DNA of 64,000 nt from Cupriavidus sp. WGlv3 (GCF_023952475.1 NZ_JALHRX010000015.1:91426-155425), one strand, 5' to 3'; positions 25,693 through 35,318 are shown, counted from the stretch's first letter. Notes: a model not told the origin generated them from the letters alone. Translations and numbers: made by a program.

Positions 25693-27555
25693 ATGACGAT
25701 CACCCGAAGAGACTTCCTCAACGGCACCGCGCTGGCCATTGCCGCGGGGCTGGCGCCGGCGCAGCTGCTGCACGCGCAGCCGTCCGCTGCCACGCCGTCC
25801 GCCGCCTATCCGCCGGCGCTGACCGGGCTGCGCGGCAACCATGCCGGCACCTACACGCTGGCCCACAGCCTGGCGCGCGAAGGCGCGAAGTATCCCGCGG
25901 TGCTGGCGCGCGAGGCCTTTGACCTGGTGGTGGTGGGCGGCGGTCTCAGCGGCCTGGCGGCGGCGTGGTTCTACCGGCGCCGCTTCGGCGCCAACCGCCG
26001 CATCCTGATCCTCGACAACCACGACGATTTCGGCGGCCACGCCAAGCGCAACGAGTTCACGGTGCGCGGCAAGCGGCTGGTGACCTATGGTGGCAGCGCC
26101 GAGATGCCGGCAAGCGCGGCCGGCGACGCCGCGGTGCGCGAGCTGCTGGCCGGGCTCGGGCTCGATGCCGCGCAGCCGCCCGCCGCCGTGGCCGCGGACC
26201 CGTATGCCGCGCTCGGCATGGGCCGCGCGGTGTTCTTCGACGCCGAGCACTTCGGGCGCGACCAGTGGGTGGCGGGCGATCCCTTCGGCGAAGCGATCGA
26301 CGCGCGCAGCGGCGCGCGCGCGGGCGGCCCCGCGGGGGGCCCCGATCCGGCGGCGCTGTCGCGCTTTCTGGACAGCGCGCCCTTGCCCGCTGCGGACCGC
26401 GCCGCGCTGGCGCGGCTGGCCGCCGGCACCACCGACTACCTGCCGGCGCTGTCCGGCGCCGAACGCAGCGCGGCGCTGCGCACCATGCGCTATGCCGCCT
26501 TCCTGCGCGACCAGGCCGGCATCGGCCTGGCCGGGCAACGCTTCCTGCGCAGCCGCAGCCTCGATGCCTACGCGCTCGATGCCGACGGCATTTCGGTGGC
26601 CGACGCCATCGCCATCGGCCTGCCGGCAGGCGCCAACATGCCGGCGCCGGCGGGCAATGCGCGGCTGGGCAAGTCGCCCGCTTCGCGGCTGTGGTTTGCG
26701 GATGGCAATGCCTCGCTGGCGCGGCTGCTGGTGCAGAGCCTGATCCCCGGCGTGGCGCGCGTGGGCGCGCCGGCGCAGGTGGTAGCGGCCGCGTTCGACT
26801 ACAGCCGCCTGGACCGCGAAGGCGACCCGGTGCGCCTGCGCCTGAACAGCACCGCGATCGCGGTCGAGCCCGATGGCCCGATCACGCGCGTCACCTATGG
26901 CTTCAGCGGCAACCTGCATCGGGTCGAGGCGCGCCACGTGGTGCTGGCCGGCTACAACATGATGATCCCGTACCTGTTGCCGTCGCTGCCGGCGCAGCAG
27001 AAGGCCACCCTGCACAACGAGGCCAAGGCGCCGCTGGTCTATACCAAGGTGGCGCTGGACCACTGGCAGGCGTTCGCGGCGCTGCGCACGCGTCGCATCC
27101 ATGCGCCGGCGCTGCCCTACACCGATCTCTGGCTGGAGCCGCCCGCGGGCCGGGAGCCGTCCGACCCGGCGGTGCTGCACATGCTCTATGTGCCGACCGT
27201 GCCCGACAGCGGCATGCCGGCGCGCGACCGCTTCCGCGCCGGCCGCGCCTTGCTGCTGGGCACGCCGTTCGACGCGATGGAGCGCGACATCCGCGCCCAG
27301 CTCGACCGCATGCTCGGACACCAGGGCTTTGCCTCGAAGGACGTGATCCGCGGCATCACCGTCAACCGCTGGGCGCATGGCTACAGCTACATGCCCGACA
27401 GCCTGGCCGGCGAGAACGTGGCGCCCGACGCGGCGTGGCCCGGGCTGGCCGGCGTCGGCAACATCAGCATCGCCAACAGCGACAACGCCGGCAGTCCGTC
27501 GCTGACGGCGGCGGTGGCGCAGGGCAAGCGCGCCGTCGAGCGGCTGCCCGGCTAG
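25693..27555 (+). CDS. Tat-exported FAD flavoprotein, spermidine-dehydrogenase-like
   Basis: 620 residues. The N-terminus has a twin-arginine signal, T-R-R-D-F-L-N-G followed by a hydrophobic stretch, so the folded holoenzyme is exported. An FAD motif V-V-V-G-G-G-L-S-G-L is near residues 78-87, followed by L-D-N-H-D-D-F-G-G-H-A. Length, Tat signal and motifs resemble Pseudomonas SpdH, which oxidises spermidine; that assignment is by resemblance. The triheme cytochrome just upstream is the likely electron acceptor. It ends 7 bases from the convergent acyltransferase gene. Confidence 0.8.
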   Translation: MTITRRDFLNGTALAIAAGLAPAQLLHAQPSAATPSAAYPPALTGLRGNHAGTYTLAHSLAREGAKYPAVLAREAFDLVVVGGGLSGLAAAWFYRRRFGANRRILILDNHDDFGGHAKRNEFTVRGKRLVTYGGSAEMPASAAGDAAVRELLAGLGLDAAQPPAAVAADPYAALGMGRAVFFDAEHFGRDQWVAGDPFGEAIDARSGARAGGPAGGPDPAALSRFLDSAPLPAADRAALARLAAGTTDYLPALSGAERSAALRTMRYAAFLRDQAGIGLAGQRFLRSRSLDAYALDADGISVADAIAIGLPAGANMPAPAGNARLGKSPASRLWFADGNASLARLLVQSLIPGVARVGAPAQVVAAAFDYSRLDREGDPVRLRLNSTAIAVEPDGPITRVTYGFSGNLHRVEARHVVLAGYNMMIPYLLPSLPAQQKATLHNEAKAPLVYTKVALDHWQAFAALRTRRIHAPALPYTDLWLEPPAGREPSDPAVLHMLYVPTVPDSGMPARDRFRAGRALLLGTPFDAMERDIRAQLDRMLGHQGFASKDVIRGITVNRWAHGYSYMPDSLAGENVAPDAAWPGLAGVGNISIANSDNAGSPSLTAAVAQGKRAVERLPG

Positions 27556-27562
27556 CGGCCGA

Positions 27563-28567
27563 TCAGCCCTGGCGCGGCGGCGTCAGCGCGTCGATCTCCG
27601 CATCCTTGGCCTGCCACTGGCGTGCCAGCCAGTGGTGGAATTCGGTGCGGAAGGCCTTGTCGCCGCCGTAGTCGGCGTCGCAGAAGGACGGCGGCACCGG
27701 CAGCTGCCGCATCCGCACCAGCACCGGACCCGCGCGCCCGCACGCCAGGTCCCAGAAGCCCGGCGCGCCTTCGGGGTAGACGATGGTGACATCGATCAGC
27801 GAGCGGAACTTGTCGCCCATCGCGTTCAGCGCCACCGCCAGGCCGCCGGCCTTGGGCTTGAGCAGGTGGCGGTAGGGGGAATCCTGCGCGGCGTGCTTGG
27901 CCGCGGTAAAGCGCGTGCCTTCGGCAAACACCATCACGCTGGTCGGCACCAGCGAAAACTTGGCGCAGGCGCGCCGCGCGGTCTCCTGGTCCTGGCGCCG
28001 CAAGGCCGGGTTGCGGCGCAGCTCGGCCTTGCCGTGGCGCTTCATGAACGGGAAGTCCAGCGCCCACCAGGCCAGGCCGATCACCGGCACATAGATCAGC
28101 TGCTGCTTCAGGAAGAACTTCAGCAGCGGGATGCGCCGGTTCAGCGCCCGCTGCAGCACGAAGATATCGGCCCACGATTGGTGGTTGCAGTTGACCAGGT
28201 ACCAGTCGGCATAGCGCAGCCCCTCGTTGCCGCGGATGTCCCAGGGCTCGCGCTGGATCCACGCGAACCAGCCGGTGTTGCCCGAGATCCAGGCGGTGGC
28301 GATGCCGTTGAGCAGCGGGTCGATGCGGCGCCGGGCCGCGGCGAACGGCAGCGCCAGCTTCAGCAGCGCCAGCGGAAACAGCAGCGCGCACCAGAACAGC
28401 GTGCTGGCGATCAGCAGGGTCCAGCTGAGGATGCCGGTGACAAAGGCGAAGCGGCCGCGCGGCACCAGCGCGCGGCGGCGCGGCGGCAAGGCGGGGGCTG
28501 CGGAGATGGGCTGGCTGGCGTCGGAGGGAGCGCCGGAAGCGGGGGAAGAAGAGGGCAACGTCGTCAT
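27563..28567 (-). CDS. 1-acylglycerol-3-phosphate acyltransferase-like protein (YihG type)
   Basis: 334 residues. A variable Pro/Ser-rich start precedes hydrophobic segments at about 41-75. The PlsC catalytic motif H-x4-D is N-H-Q-S-W-A-D (His129, Asp134), with the glycerolipid-binding F-A-E-G-T-R at 214-219. Acyltransferases of this subgroup (YihG/YihG-like) act at the inner membrane on lysophosphatidate or related acceptors. It faces the flavoprotein gene and is separate from the porin-like gene upstream. Confidence 0.87.
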   Translation of the reverse strand: MTTLPSSSPASGAPSDASQPISAAPALPPRRRALVPRGRFAFVTGILSWTLLIASTLFWCALLFPLALLKLALPFAAARRRIDPLLNGIATAWISGNTGWFAWIQREPWDIRGNEGLRYADWYLVNCNHQSWADIFVLQRALNRRIPLLKFFLKQQLIYVPVIGLAWWALDFPFMKRHGKAELRRNPALRRQDQETARRACAKFSLVPTSVMVFAEGTRFTAAKHAAQDSPYRHLLKPKAGGLAVALNAMGDKFRSLIDVTIVYPEGAPGFWDLACGRAGPVLVRMRQLPVPPSFCDADYGGDKAFRTEFHHWLARQWQAKDAEIDALTPPRQG

Positions 28568-28661
28568 GGGCGCCAGTTTGCAGGCAGGAAAGGGATTGGA
28601 GCTTGCGCTTGATCAACGCGGACGCTGGCGCGTGGGTATCTCAAGTTGGCGCGTGATGCCT

Positions 28662-29624
28662 TCAGAACACCAGCGTCGCCGTGCCCATGAAGGTGTTGGT
28701 GCTCTTCAGCCGGTTCTTGCTCGCCACCGACGGCACCCAGCGCAGGCCCAGCGACAGCAGGCTTTTGGCGCCGATCTTGGTGTCGTAGGTGACGATCGGC
28801 CCCACCGCCCAGTCGTGGCCGCGGAAGCCGTTCAGGCGGTCTGCCAGCGGGCCGCTGTCGTCGCCCAGCTGCTGCGTGGTGCCGGCGATCAGGCCCACGC
28901 CGGCGCCGTTGGCAAAGCGCTTGAGCAGCATCGTGTCGAGCGTGAACAGCGGCGCGTTCTGGTAATCGGTGGCGTGGTTGCGGGTATAGAACTGGATGCC
29001 GGCGACGGCGTCGAACTCGAGCCCGTGTTCGGGGAACAGCCTGGTGTAGGCCACCTGCGGAATGAAGGTCCAGTTGTTGAGGCTGGGATTGGCTAGCGCA
29101 TTGGGGTCGTACTTGCCGGTCGGTGCCCACACGTTCAGGCTCAGCGCCACATGTTCGGTCTTGGAAAAATGATAGCCGGCGATGACCGGTGCGAACGAGA
29201 TGTCGAACAGGTTCGAGGCGGTGTCCTGCGTGCTCATGCCGCGGCCGCCGACGGCAAGGTTGGCCGTGACCTTGGTCCACACATAGGGCAGCGTAAAGCT
29301 GGAGGCAAAGTTCCAGGCGCCGGTGTCGGTGTCCCACACTTTCATCACCGTGGCCAGGGTGAAGGCGATCTTGCCATCGATCCCCGCCGAAGCCTTGCCC
29401 GCGATCGGCACGGTGCGGCTGCCGCCGATCGAGCCGTCGAGATAGATCTCGCCGATGTTGACGATCAGCGCCGGTTCGGGCGACACCACCCCCGCATTGG
29501 GGAGCACGCTGGTGCCGGTCACGGGACGCCCGAGCGCGCCTTCGGTGGCGTGGGCGCCAGCGCAGGCCAGCAGCAGCGAGGCAGTCAAGGCAAGCCGTTG
29601 CGCGAGGGTCTTTGGCATGGGCAT
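28662..29624 (-). CDS. MetA/phenol-pathway-type outer-membrane channel
   Basis: About 320 residues with a signal peptide (A-C-A-G-A-H-A-T-E near 22-30) and a beta-barrel-like body rich in alternating hydrophobic residues, ending in an aromatic Phe. It resembles the 'transporter' family found in aromatic-degradation operons (SphA/MetA-type barrels). Starts at 29624 or 29618 are equally likely. It is divergent from the BamA-like gene. Substrate unknown. Confidence 0.7.
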   Translation of the reverse strand: MPMPKTLAQRLALTASLLLACAGAHATEGALGRPVTGTSVLPNAGVVSPEPALIVNIGEIYLDGSIGGSRTVPIAGKASAGIDGKIAFTLATVMKVWDTDTGAWNFASSFTLPYVWTKVTANLAVGGRGMSTQDTASNLFDISFAPVIAGYHFSKTEHVALSLNVWAPTGKYDPNALANPSLNNWTFIPQVAYTRLFPEHGLEFDAVAGIQFYTRNHATDYQNAPLFTLDTMLLKRFANGAGVGLIAGTTQQLGDDSGPLADRLNGFRGHDWAVGPIVTYDTKIGAKSLLSLGLRWVPSVASKNRLKSTNTFMGTATLVF

Positions 29625-29630
29625 CAACAG

Positions 29631-29663
29631 GCAGGACAGACCGGGCAGGACAGACCGGGCAGG
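29631..29663. repeat. 14-base tandem repeat, about 2.4 copies
   Basis: The unit GCAGGACAGACCGG occurs twice in perfect tandem and starts a third time, immediately upstream of the outer-membrane channel gene. It lies in the untranslated leader of that gene. It may be a slippage-prone element. Confidence 0.6.
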
Positions 29664-29830
29664 GCATGCGGTCGGCGCCCGCGCCGGTTTTTTGACATTG
29701 CATACTAGCAGCAAACCCCCGCGTCCCTGTTGGCGCGAAAACACGCAAAAAAAGCACGCAAAAATTTTCATTACGGCATCGCAAATATTTACTTCACAAG
29801 GCCGAAGCCGCCCGGCGATGATGCTTGCTG

Positions 29831-30994
29831 ATGATTCGTCCCGCCATGACAAGACGCCTTGCCGCGCTGATGTTCGCACTGGCCTTGTGCTGGTGCGGCG
29901 GCGCATGGGCGCAGGCCGACGCGGCTGGCGCAAAGAAGCCGCTGTCGTTCTTCGACCCGGAAGATGGCGCGCTGGACATGAGCGACTTCCTGCTCAACCA
30001 CAGCGGCGCGCTGCCCGTGCCCACCATCATCACCGAGCCCGCGGTCGGCTATGGTGCGGGCCTCGGGCTGATGTTCTTCTCGCAATCGATGGCCGACGCG
30101 GCCGCCAGCGCCAGGGCCAGCGGCAAGGGCCCGGCGCCGCCCAACATCACCGGCATCGGCGGCGCGTATACCGAGAATGGCACCTGGGGCGCCGGCGTCG
30201 CGCATTTCCACACCTGGGACGGCGACCGTTACCGCTATCTCGGCGCGCTGGCCAAGGTCGATGCCAACCTCGACTACTACGGCTTGCGCGACCAGCCGCG
30301 TGCCTATGAGCTGCGCGGGGTGTTCCTGGTGCAGCAGCTGCTGGTGCGCATCGCCGACACCCGCTGGTACGTGGGCCCGCGCTATGTGTATTTCGATTCG
30401 ACCGCGACCTTCAAGTTTGGCGATGCCGGCGAGCTGGGCAGCTTCGACCGGACCCAGCGCATCGGCAAGGCCGGCCTGGTGATCGACTACGACTCGCGCG
30501 ACAACATCTTCTACCCCAGCCACGGCAGCTATGCCGAACTCGAGGCGCAGTTCGCGCGCGGCGGCTTCGGCAGTACCCAGTCGTTCAACATGTATAACGC
30601 GCGCGGCTTTACCTGGCTGCCGCTGGCGCGCACCGTGATCCTCGGCCTGCGTGCCGATACGCGCTTTTCCAGCGGCGACGTGCCGTTCTATGCGCAGCCG
30701 TACGTCGACCTGCGCGGCGTGCAGAAGGGGCGCTACCAGGACCGCAATGCGCTGGCGGCGGAAATGGAATTGCGCTGGGACGTGACCCCGCGCTGGTCGC
30801 TGCTGGGCTTTACCGGCGTCGGCAAGGCCTATGGGCGCTGGCACGATTTTTCCGATGCTTCGACCATCTACAGCGTCGGCGCGGGCTTTCGCTACATGAT
30901 CGCGCGCAAGCTGGGGGTGTCGATCGGCCTCGATGTGGCGCACAGCAAGGGCCAGAACGCGTTCTATATCCAGGTCGGCAGCGCCTGGCGCTGA
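29831..30994 (+). CDS. BamA/TamA (D15-like) family outer-membrane protein, barrel only
   Basis: About 387 residues: signal peptide to about residue 28, then a single-domain beta barrel without visible POTRA repeats. Conserved barrel signatures include D-Y-D-S-R-D-N-I-F-Y-P-S-H-G and a terminal strand with W-R. Canonical BamA/TamA have N-terminal POTRA domains, so this is a shortened relative; similar proteins are described as surface antigens with lipase- or phosphatase-associated roles. Start is ATG 29831; ATG 29846 is an alternative. The intergenic region upstream is A-rich. Confidence 0.8.
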   Translation: MIRPAMTRRLAALMFALALCWCGGAWAQADAAGAKKPLSFFDPEDGALDMSDFLLNHSGALPVPTIITEPAVGYGAGLGLMFFSQSMADAAASARASGKGPAPPNITGIGGAYTENGTWGAGVAHFHTWDGDRYRYLGALAKVDANLDYYGLRDQPRAYELRGVFLVQQLLVRIADTRWYVGPRYVYFDSTATFKFGDAGELGSFDRTQRIGKAGLVIDYDSRDNIFYPSHGSYAELEAQFARGGFGSTQSFNMYNARGFTWLPLARTVILGLRADTRFSSGDVPFYAQPYVDLRGVQKGRYQDRNALAAEMELRWDVTPRWSLLGFTGVGKAYGRWHDFSDASTIYSVGAGFRYMIARKLGVSIGLDVAHSKGQNAFYIQVGSAWR

Positions 30995-31130
30995 GGCGAC
31001 AGCGGAATGAGAAAAAAACTTAATTCACTGCTGCCTGAAATCATAAAAAGCTGACTTCTGATTGCCGAACCCATCTGAGATCATTGTTTTCGCTGATCGG
31101 CGCAGTGTTTTGCATACAGAGACAATAGGA

Positions 31131-32363
31131 ATGAGCGGACCACGTGATAGCGGCAATCCCGGTGCAGGCCCCGCGGCCCTGGCGGCCGCACGGAGCGGCG
31201 GCAGGCGGGCGTGGCTGCTGGCGGGCCTGCTCGGCGTCGGGCTCGCGGCCGGCCTTGGCGGCAGCTACTGGTATCTGAAGGGACGGATCCCGGCCGCGCC
31301 GGCAATTGTCGTCGGCGATGGCAAGACGGGTCCCGCCGGCATGGTGCGCGTGCCGGGAGGCGACTTCCTGATGGGCAGCGACAGCAAGATGGCGCAGCCC
31401 AATGAAAAGCCGGCGCACAAGGTGCGCGTGCATGGGTTCTGGATGGACCAGCACCACGTCACCAACGCGCAATTCCGCAAGTTCGTCGAAGCCACCGGTT
31501 ATGTCACCACCGCCGAGCGCGCGCCGGACTGGGAAACCCTGCGCGTGCAGCTGCCGCCCGGCACGCCGCGCCCGCCCGACAGCGCCATGGTCGCGGGCGG
31601 CATGGTCTTCGTCGGCACGCCGAGGCCGGTGCCGCTGCAGGACTATTCGCGCTGGTGGCGCTATGTGCCCGGCGCCGACTGGCGCCATCCGACCGGTCCC
31701 GGCAGCTCGATCGAGGGCAAGGACAACCACCCGGTGGTGCAGGTTTCATACGAAGACGCACAGGCGTATGCCAGGTGGGCCGGGAAGCGGCTGCCGACCG
31801 AGGCGGAATGGGAGTTCGCGGCGCGCGGCGGGCTCGAGCAGGCGACCTATGCCTGGGGCGAGCAGTTTGCCCCCGACGGCAGGCAGATGGCCAATGTCTG
31901 GCAGGGGCAGCAGAACCAGCCGTTCCCCGTGGTCAGCCCCAAGGCCGGCGGCGCGCTGGGCACCAGCCCCGTCGGCACCTTTCCGCCCAACGGCTACGGC
32001 CTTGCCGACATGACCGGCAATGCCTGGCAGTGGGTCGCGGACTGGTACCGCGCCGACCAGTTCCGGCGCGAAGCCGGCAGGGCGCAGCCGATCGAAAACC
32101 CGGCGGGCCCGCTGGCGTCGTGGGACCCTTCCGAACCGGGGGTGCCGGTCAACGCGCCCAAGCGCGTCACGCGCGGCGGCTCGTTCCTGTGCAACGAGGA
32201 TTTCTGCCTGAGCTACCGCCCCAGCGCACGGCGCGGCACCGATCCCTTCAACAGCATGTCGCACCTCGGCTTCCGCCTGGTGATGGACGAAGGCCGCTGG
32301 GCGGAAATGCAACGCCGGCCAACGGTGGCCATGACCGGCCATGTCGGGCCCGCAGCGCGCTGA
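31131..32363 (+). CDS. Formylglycine-generating enzyme, membrane-anchored (sulfatase activator)
   Basis: 410 residues. One N-terminal transmembrane segment (about 24-46) is followed by an FGE/SUMF1 domain. FGE oxidises a sulfatase active-site cysteine to formylglycine with copper and O2. The two catalytic cysteines are visible as Cys354 and Cys359 in R-G-G-S-F-L-C-N-E-D-F-C, followed by S-Y-R-P-S-A-R-R-G. The ATG at 31131 is preferred since the upstream open phase lacks conservation. A sulfatase with a matching cysteine motif lies 1.2 kb downstream. The anchor puts the enzyme in the periplasm. Confidence 0.92.
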   Translation: MSGPRDSGNPGAGPAALAAARSGGRRAWLLAGLLGVGLAAGLGGSYWYLKGRIPAAPAIVVGDGKTGPAGMVRVPGGDFLMGSDSKMAQPNEKPAHKVRVHGFWMDQHHVTNAQFRKFVEATGYVTTAERAPDWETLRVQLPPGTPRPPDSAMVAGGMVFVGTPRPVPLQDYSRWWRYVPGADWRHPTGPGSSIEGKDNHPVVQVSYEDAQAYARWAGKRLPTEAEWEFAARGGLEQATYAWGEQFAPDGRQMANVWQGQQNQPFPVVSPKAGGALGTSPVGTFPPNGYGLADMTGNAWQWVADWYRADQFRREAGRAQPIENPAGPLASWDPSEPGVPVNAPKRVTRGGSFLCNEDFCLSYRPSARRGTDPFNSMSHLGFRLVMDEGRWAEMQRRPTVAMTGHVGPAAR

Positions 32364-32421
32364 CGACGCGCGCGGACCACGATTCTTTCCAGAAGCACAA
32401 TCCGCGTCAGGAGCGAGCAAT

Positions 32422-33495
32422 ATGACCATGGCAGCGACTTCCGCAATCCTTGCCAGCCACACGCGCAAGGCCATCGCCGCGCTGGCGCTGGCCGGCCTGG
32501 CGCTGGCCGGCTGCTCGACCTCCGCGACCGCGCCGACGGCGCAGGATGCGGCCGCGCAGCCGGTGCAGACCGCACAGTCGGCGCTGCCGTCGTGGCGCGA
32601 CGGCGCGGCGCGGCAGGCGTTGCTGAAGTTCGTCGCCGACGTGACGCGACCGGGCTCGCCAGGCTTCGTGCCGCCAGAGGAGCGCGTGGCCGTGTTCGAC
32701 AACGACGGCACGCTGTGGAGCGAGCAGCCGCTGTACTTCCAGTTCTTCTTCCTGCTCGACCAGATCCGCGCCGCGGCGCCGCAGCACCCGGAGTGGCGCA
32801 ACAACCCGGCCTTCAAGGCGCTGATGGCCAACGATATGCAGGGCCTGATGCGCAACGAAAAGCAGCTGGCCACGCTGATCGCCAGGGCCAACAGCGGCAT
32901 GACCGTCGACGAGTACGACCGCACCATCCGCGACTGGCTGGCAAAGTCCCGGCATCCCAAATTCAACCGGCCTTACACCGAACTGGTGTACCAGCCGCAG
33001 CTGGAACTGCTGTCCTACCTGCGCGCCAATGGCTTCAAGACCTACATTGTCTCGGGCGGCACCATCGACTTCATGCGGCCGTGGAGCCAGGCCATCTACG
33101 GCATCCCGCCCGAACAGGTGATCGGCTCTTCGCAGGCGGTGCGCTACCAGGTGCGCGACGGCAAGCCGGTGCTGGTGCGCGACCCCAAGCTGGATTTCAT
33201 CGATGACGGGCCGGGCAAGCCGGTCGGCATCTACCGCCATATCGGCCGCCGGCCCATCCTCGCCGTGGGCAACTCCGACGGCGACCTGCAGATGCTGGAG
33301 TACACCACGGGCGGCGAAGGCCCGCGCCTGGGAGTACTGGTGCATCACGACGATGCCGAGCGCGAGTTCGCCTATGACCGCCAGTCCAGGGTGGGCAAGC
33401 TCGACAAGGCCCTTGACGCGGCCCGCGTCAAGGGCTGGACGGTGGTCAGCATGAAGCGGGACTGGCAGCAGGTCTATCCGGCCGGCAAGCCATGA
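32422..33495 (+). CDS. HAD-superfamily phosphatase-like lipoprotein
   Basis: 357 residues. The signal ends in L-A-L-A-G-C with lipid-anchored Cys31. The HAD core has the nucleophile motif F-D-N-D-G-T (Asp93, Asp95), S-G-G and G-N-S-D-G-D, so a phosphatase or phosphotransfer function is likely. ATG 32422 has CAGGAG upstream. It sits between the FGE and sulfatase genes in the same direction (58 and 65 bases gaps), so an operon is likely. The substrate is unknown. Confidence 0.85.
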   Translation: MTMAATSAILASHTRKAIAALALAGLALAGCSTSATAPTAQDAAAQPVQTAQSALPSWRDGAARQALLKFVADVTRPGSPGFVPPEERVAVFDNDGTLWSEQPLYFQFFFLLDQIRAAAPQHPEWRNNPAFKALMANDMQGLMRNEKQLATLIARANSGMTVDEYDRTIRDWLAKSRHPKFNRPYTELVYQPQLELLSYLRANGFKTYIVSGGTIDFMRPWSQAIYGIPPEQVIGSSQAVRYQVRDGKPVLVRDPKLDFIDDGPGKPVGIYRHIGRRPILAVGNSDGDLQMLEYTTGGEGPRLGVLVHHDDAEREFAYDRQSRVGKLDKALDAARVKGWTVVSMKRDWQQVYPAGKP

Positions 33496-33560
33496 CCACA
33501 CGTATCAGCGGCAAACCAGCGGCAAACCGACCGTAACGGGTCAATGAACGGAGGCGGGAC

Positions 33561-35318
33561 ATGCACAGAGTTGAAGAACGCATAGTCAGAGGGCGGAGGT
33601 CCAGGCTGGCGCTGCTGGCCGTGGCCGCCGTGGTGGTCGCGGTGACAGGCTGCGACAAGAAGGAAACCGCGCCAAAGGCGCAGCAGCCGGCGGCGCAGGC
33701 GCCCGCCGCGACGCCGGCACCGAGCGCGGCCGCACCGGTACCGGCCCGCGAGAATCCGCCAGTGGCGACCAGCGCGCCGGTTGCCGCGGCCTCCGCGCCC
33801 GCGCTGGCGGCACCGGCCGCCTCCGGCAAGAAGCCGAACATCCTGGTGATCTTTGGCGATGACATCGGCCAGACCAACATCAGCGCCTACAGCCATGGCG
33901 TGGTAGGTTACCGCACCCCGAACATCGACCGCATTGCCCAGGAGGGCATGCTGTTCACCGACTACTACGGCGAGAACAGCTGCACCGCCGGCCGCTCCAC
34001 CTTCATCACCGGTGAAGTCGGGCTGCGCACGGGCCTGCTGAAGGTCGGCATCCCGGGCGCGCCGGTGGGCCTGCAGGCGCAGAACGTGACCATTGCCCAG
34101 GCGCTCAAGCCGCTGGGCTATGCCACCGGCCAGTTCGGCAAGAACCACCTGGGCGACCGCAACGAGTACCTGCCCACCGCGCACGGCTTCGACGAGTTCT
34201 TCGGCAACCTCTATCACCTGAACGCGGAGGAGGAGCCGGAGCGCCCGTACTATCCGAAGAACGACGAGGCCTGGGTCAAGGCCAACGCGCCGCGCGGCGT
34301 GATCCACTCCTTTGCCGACGGCAAGGTCCAGGACACCGGCCCGCTGAACCGCAAGCGCATGGAGACCATCGACGACGAGACCACCACGGCGGCGATCGGC
34401 TTCATCGACAAGCAGGTGAAGGCCGACAAGCCCTTCTTCGTGTGGATGAACACCACCCGCATGCACGTGTTCACCCACGTGCGCGAGTCGATGCGGGGGC
34501 AGAGCGGCATGCCGGGCAACGAGTACGCCGACGGCATGATCGAGCACGACGGCCACGTCGGCAAGCTGCTCAAGGCGCTCGACGACCTGAAGATCGCCGA
34601 CAACACCATCGTGATCTACAGTACCGACAACGGCCCCAACCAGTTCAGCTGGCCCGATGCCGCGACCACGCCGTTCCGCAGCGAGAAGGACACCAACTGG
34701 GAAGGCGCGTTCCGGGTGCCGGCGATCATCCGCTGGCCGGGCCGGGTCAAGCCCAACACGGTGTCCACCACGATGATTTCCGGGCTCGACTGGTTCCCGA
34801 CGCTGCTGGCCGCGGCCGGCGATGCCGATATCAAGGACCGGCTGCTCAAGGGCACCAGCATCGGCGGCAAATCGTTCAAGGTGCATCTGGACGGCTACAA
34901 CTTCCTGCCATACCTGACCGGGCAGACCAACACCGGGCCGCGCCAGGACTTCTTCTATTTCAACGATGACGGCCAGCTGGTGGCGATGCGCCACAACGAC
35001 TGGAAGTTCGTGTTCTGCGAACAGCGCCAGCCGGGTGGCTTCCAGGTCTGGGCCAATCCGTTCACCTGCCTGCGGGTGCCCAAGGCATTCAACCTGCGCA
35101 TGGACCCCTATGAGCGGGCCGATACGGTTTCGGACCAGTACTACGACTGGACCGCGAAGAACGCCTACATGATCGGTTATGCGTCCTCGCGGGTGGCGCC
35201 GTTCCTGCAGACGTTCAAGGACTACCCGCCCAGCCAGCGGCCGGCGAGTTTCACCATCGACCAGATGACCGAGGCGGTGATGTCGTCGATCGACAGGGGC
35301 GCGGCCGGCGGCAAGTAG
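33561..35318 (+). CDS. Arylsulfatase-like lipoprotein (formylglycine sulfatase)
   Basis: 585 residues: signal with V-A-V-T-G-C lipobox (Cys31), an Ala/Pro linker, then an alkaline-phosphatase-superfamily sulfatase domain. Metal-binding Asp100-Asp101 occur in F-G-D-D-I-G-Q-T-N. The formylglycine site is Cys141 in S-C-T-A-G-R-S, the CxAxR variant of CxPxR. The enzyme hydrolyses a sulfate ester, or possibly a phosphonate, in the periplasm. Activation by the FGE encoded upstream is a strong inference from linkage and motif. Confidence 0.92.
   Translation: MHRVEERIVRGRRSRLALLAVAAVVVAVTGCDKKETAPKAQQPAAQAPAATPAPSAAAPVPARENPPVATSAPVAAASAPALAAPAASGKKPNILVIFGDDIGQTNISAYSHGVVGYRTPNIDRIAQEGMLFTDYYGENSCTAGRSTFITGEVGLRTGLLKVGIPGAPVGLQAQNVTIAQALKPLGYATGQFGKNHLGDRNEYLPTAHGFDEFFGNLYHLNAEEEPERPYYPKNDEAWVKANAPRGVIHSFADGKVQDTGPLNRKRMETIDDETTTAAIGFIDKQVKADKPFFVWMNTTRMHVFTHVRESMRGQSGMPGNEYADGMIEHDGHVGKLLKALDDLKIADNTIVIYSTDNGPNQFSWPDAATTPFRSEKDTNWEGAFRVPAIIRWPGRVKPNTVSTTMISGLDWFPTLLAAAGDADIKDRLLKGTSIGGKSFKVHLDGYNFLPYLTGQTNTGPRQDFFYFNDDGQLVAMRHNDWKFVFCEQRQPGGFQVWANPFTCLRVPKAFNLRMDPYERADTVSDQYYDWTAKNAYMIGYASSRVAPFLQTFKDYPPSQRPASFTIDQMTEAVMSSIDRGAAGGK

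Noticed and set aside
22587..25793. Minus-strand phase open well beyond the MocR start
   Set aside because: The extra 600 codons run through the antisense of the cytochrome gene; the GntR domain start at 24002 is unambiguous.
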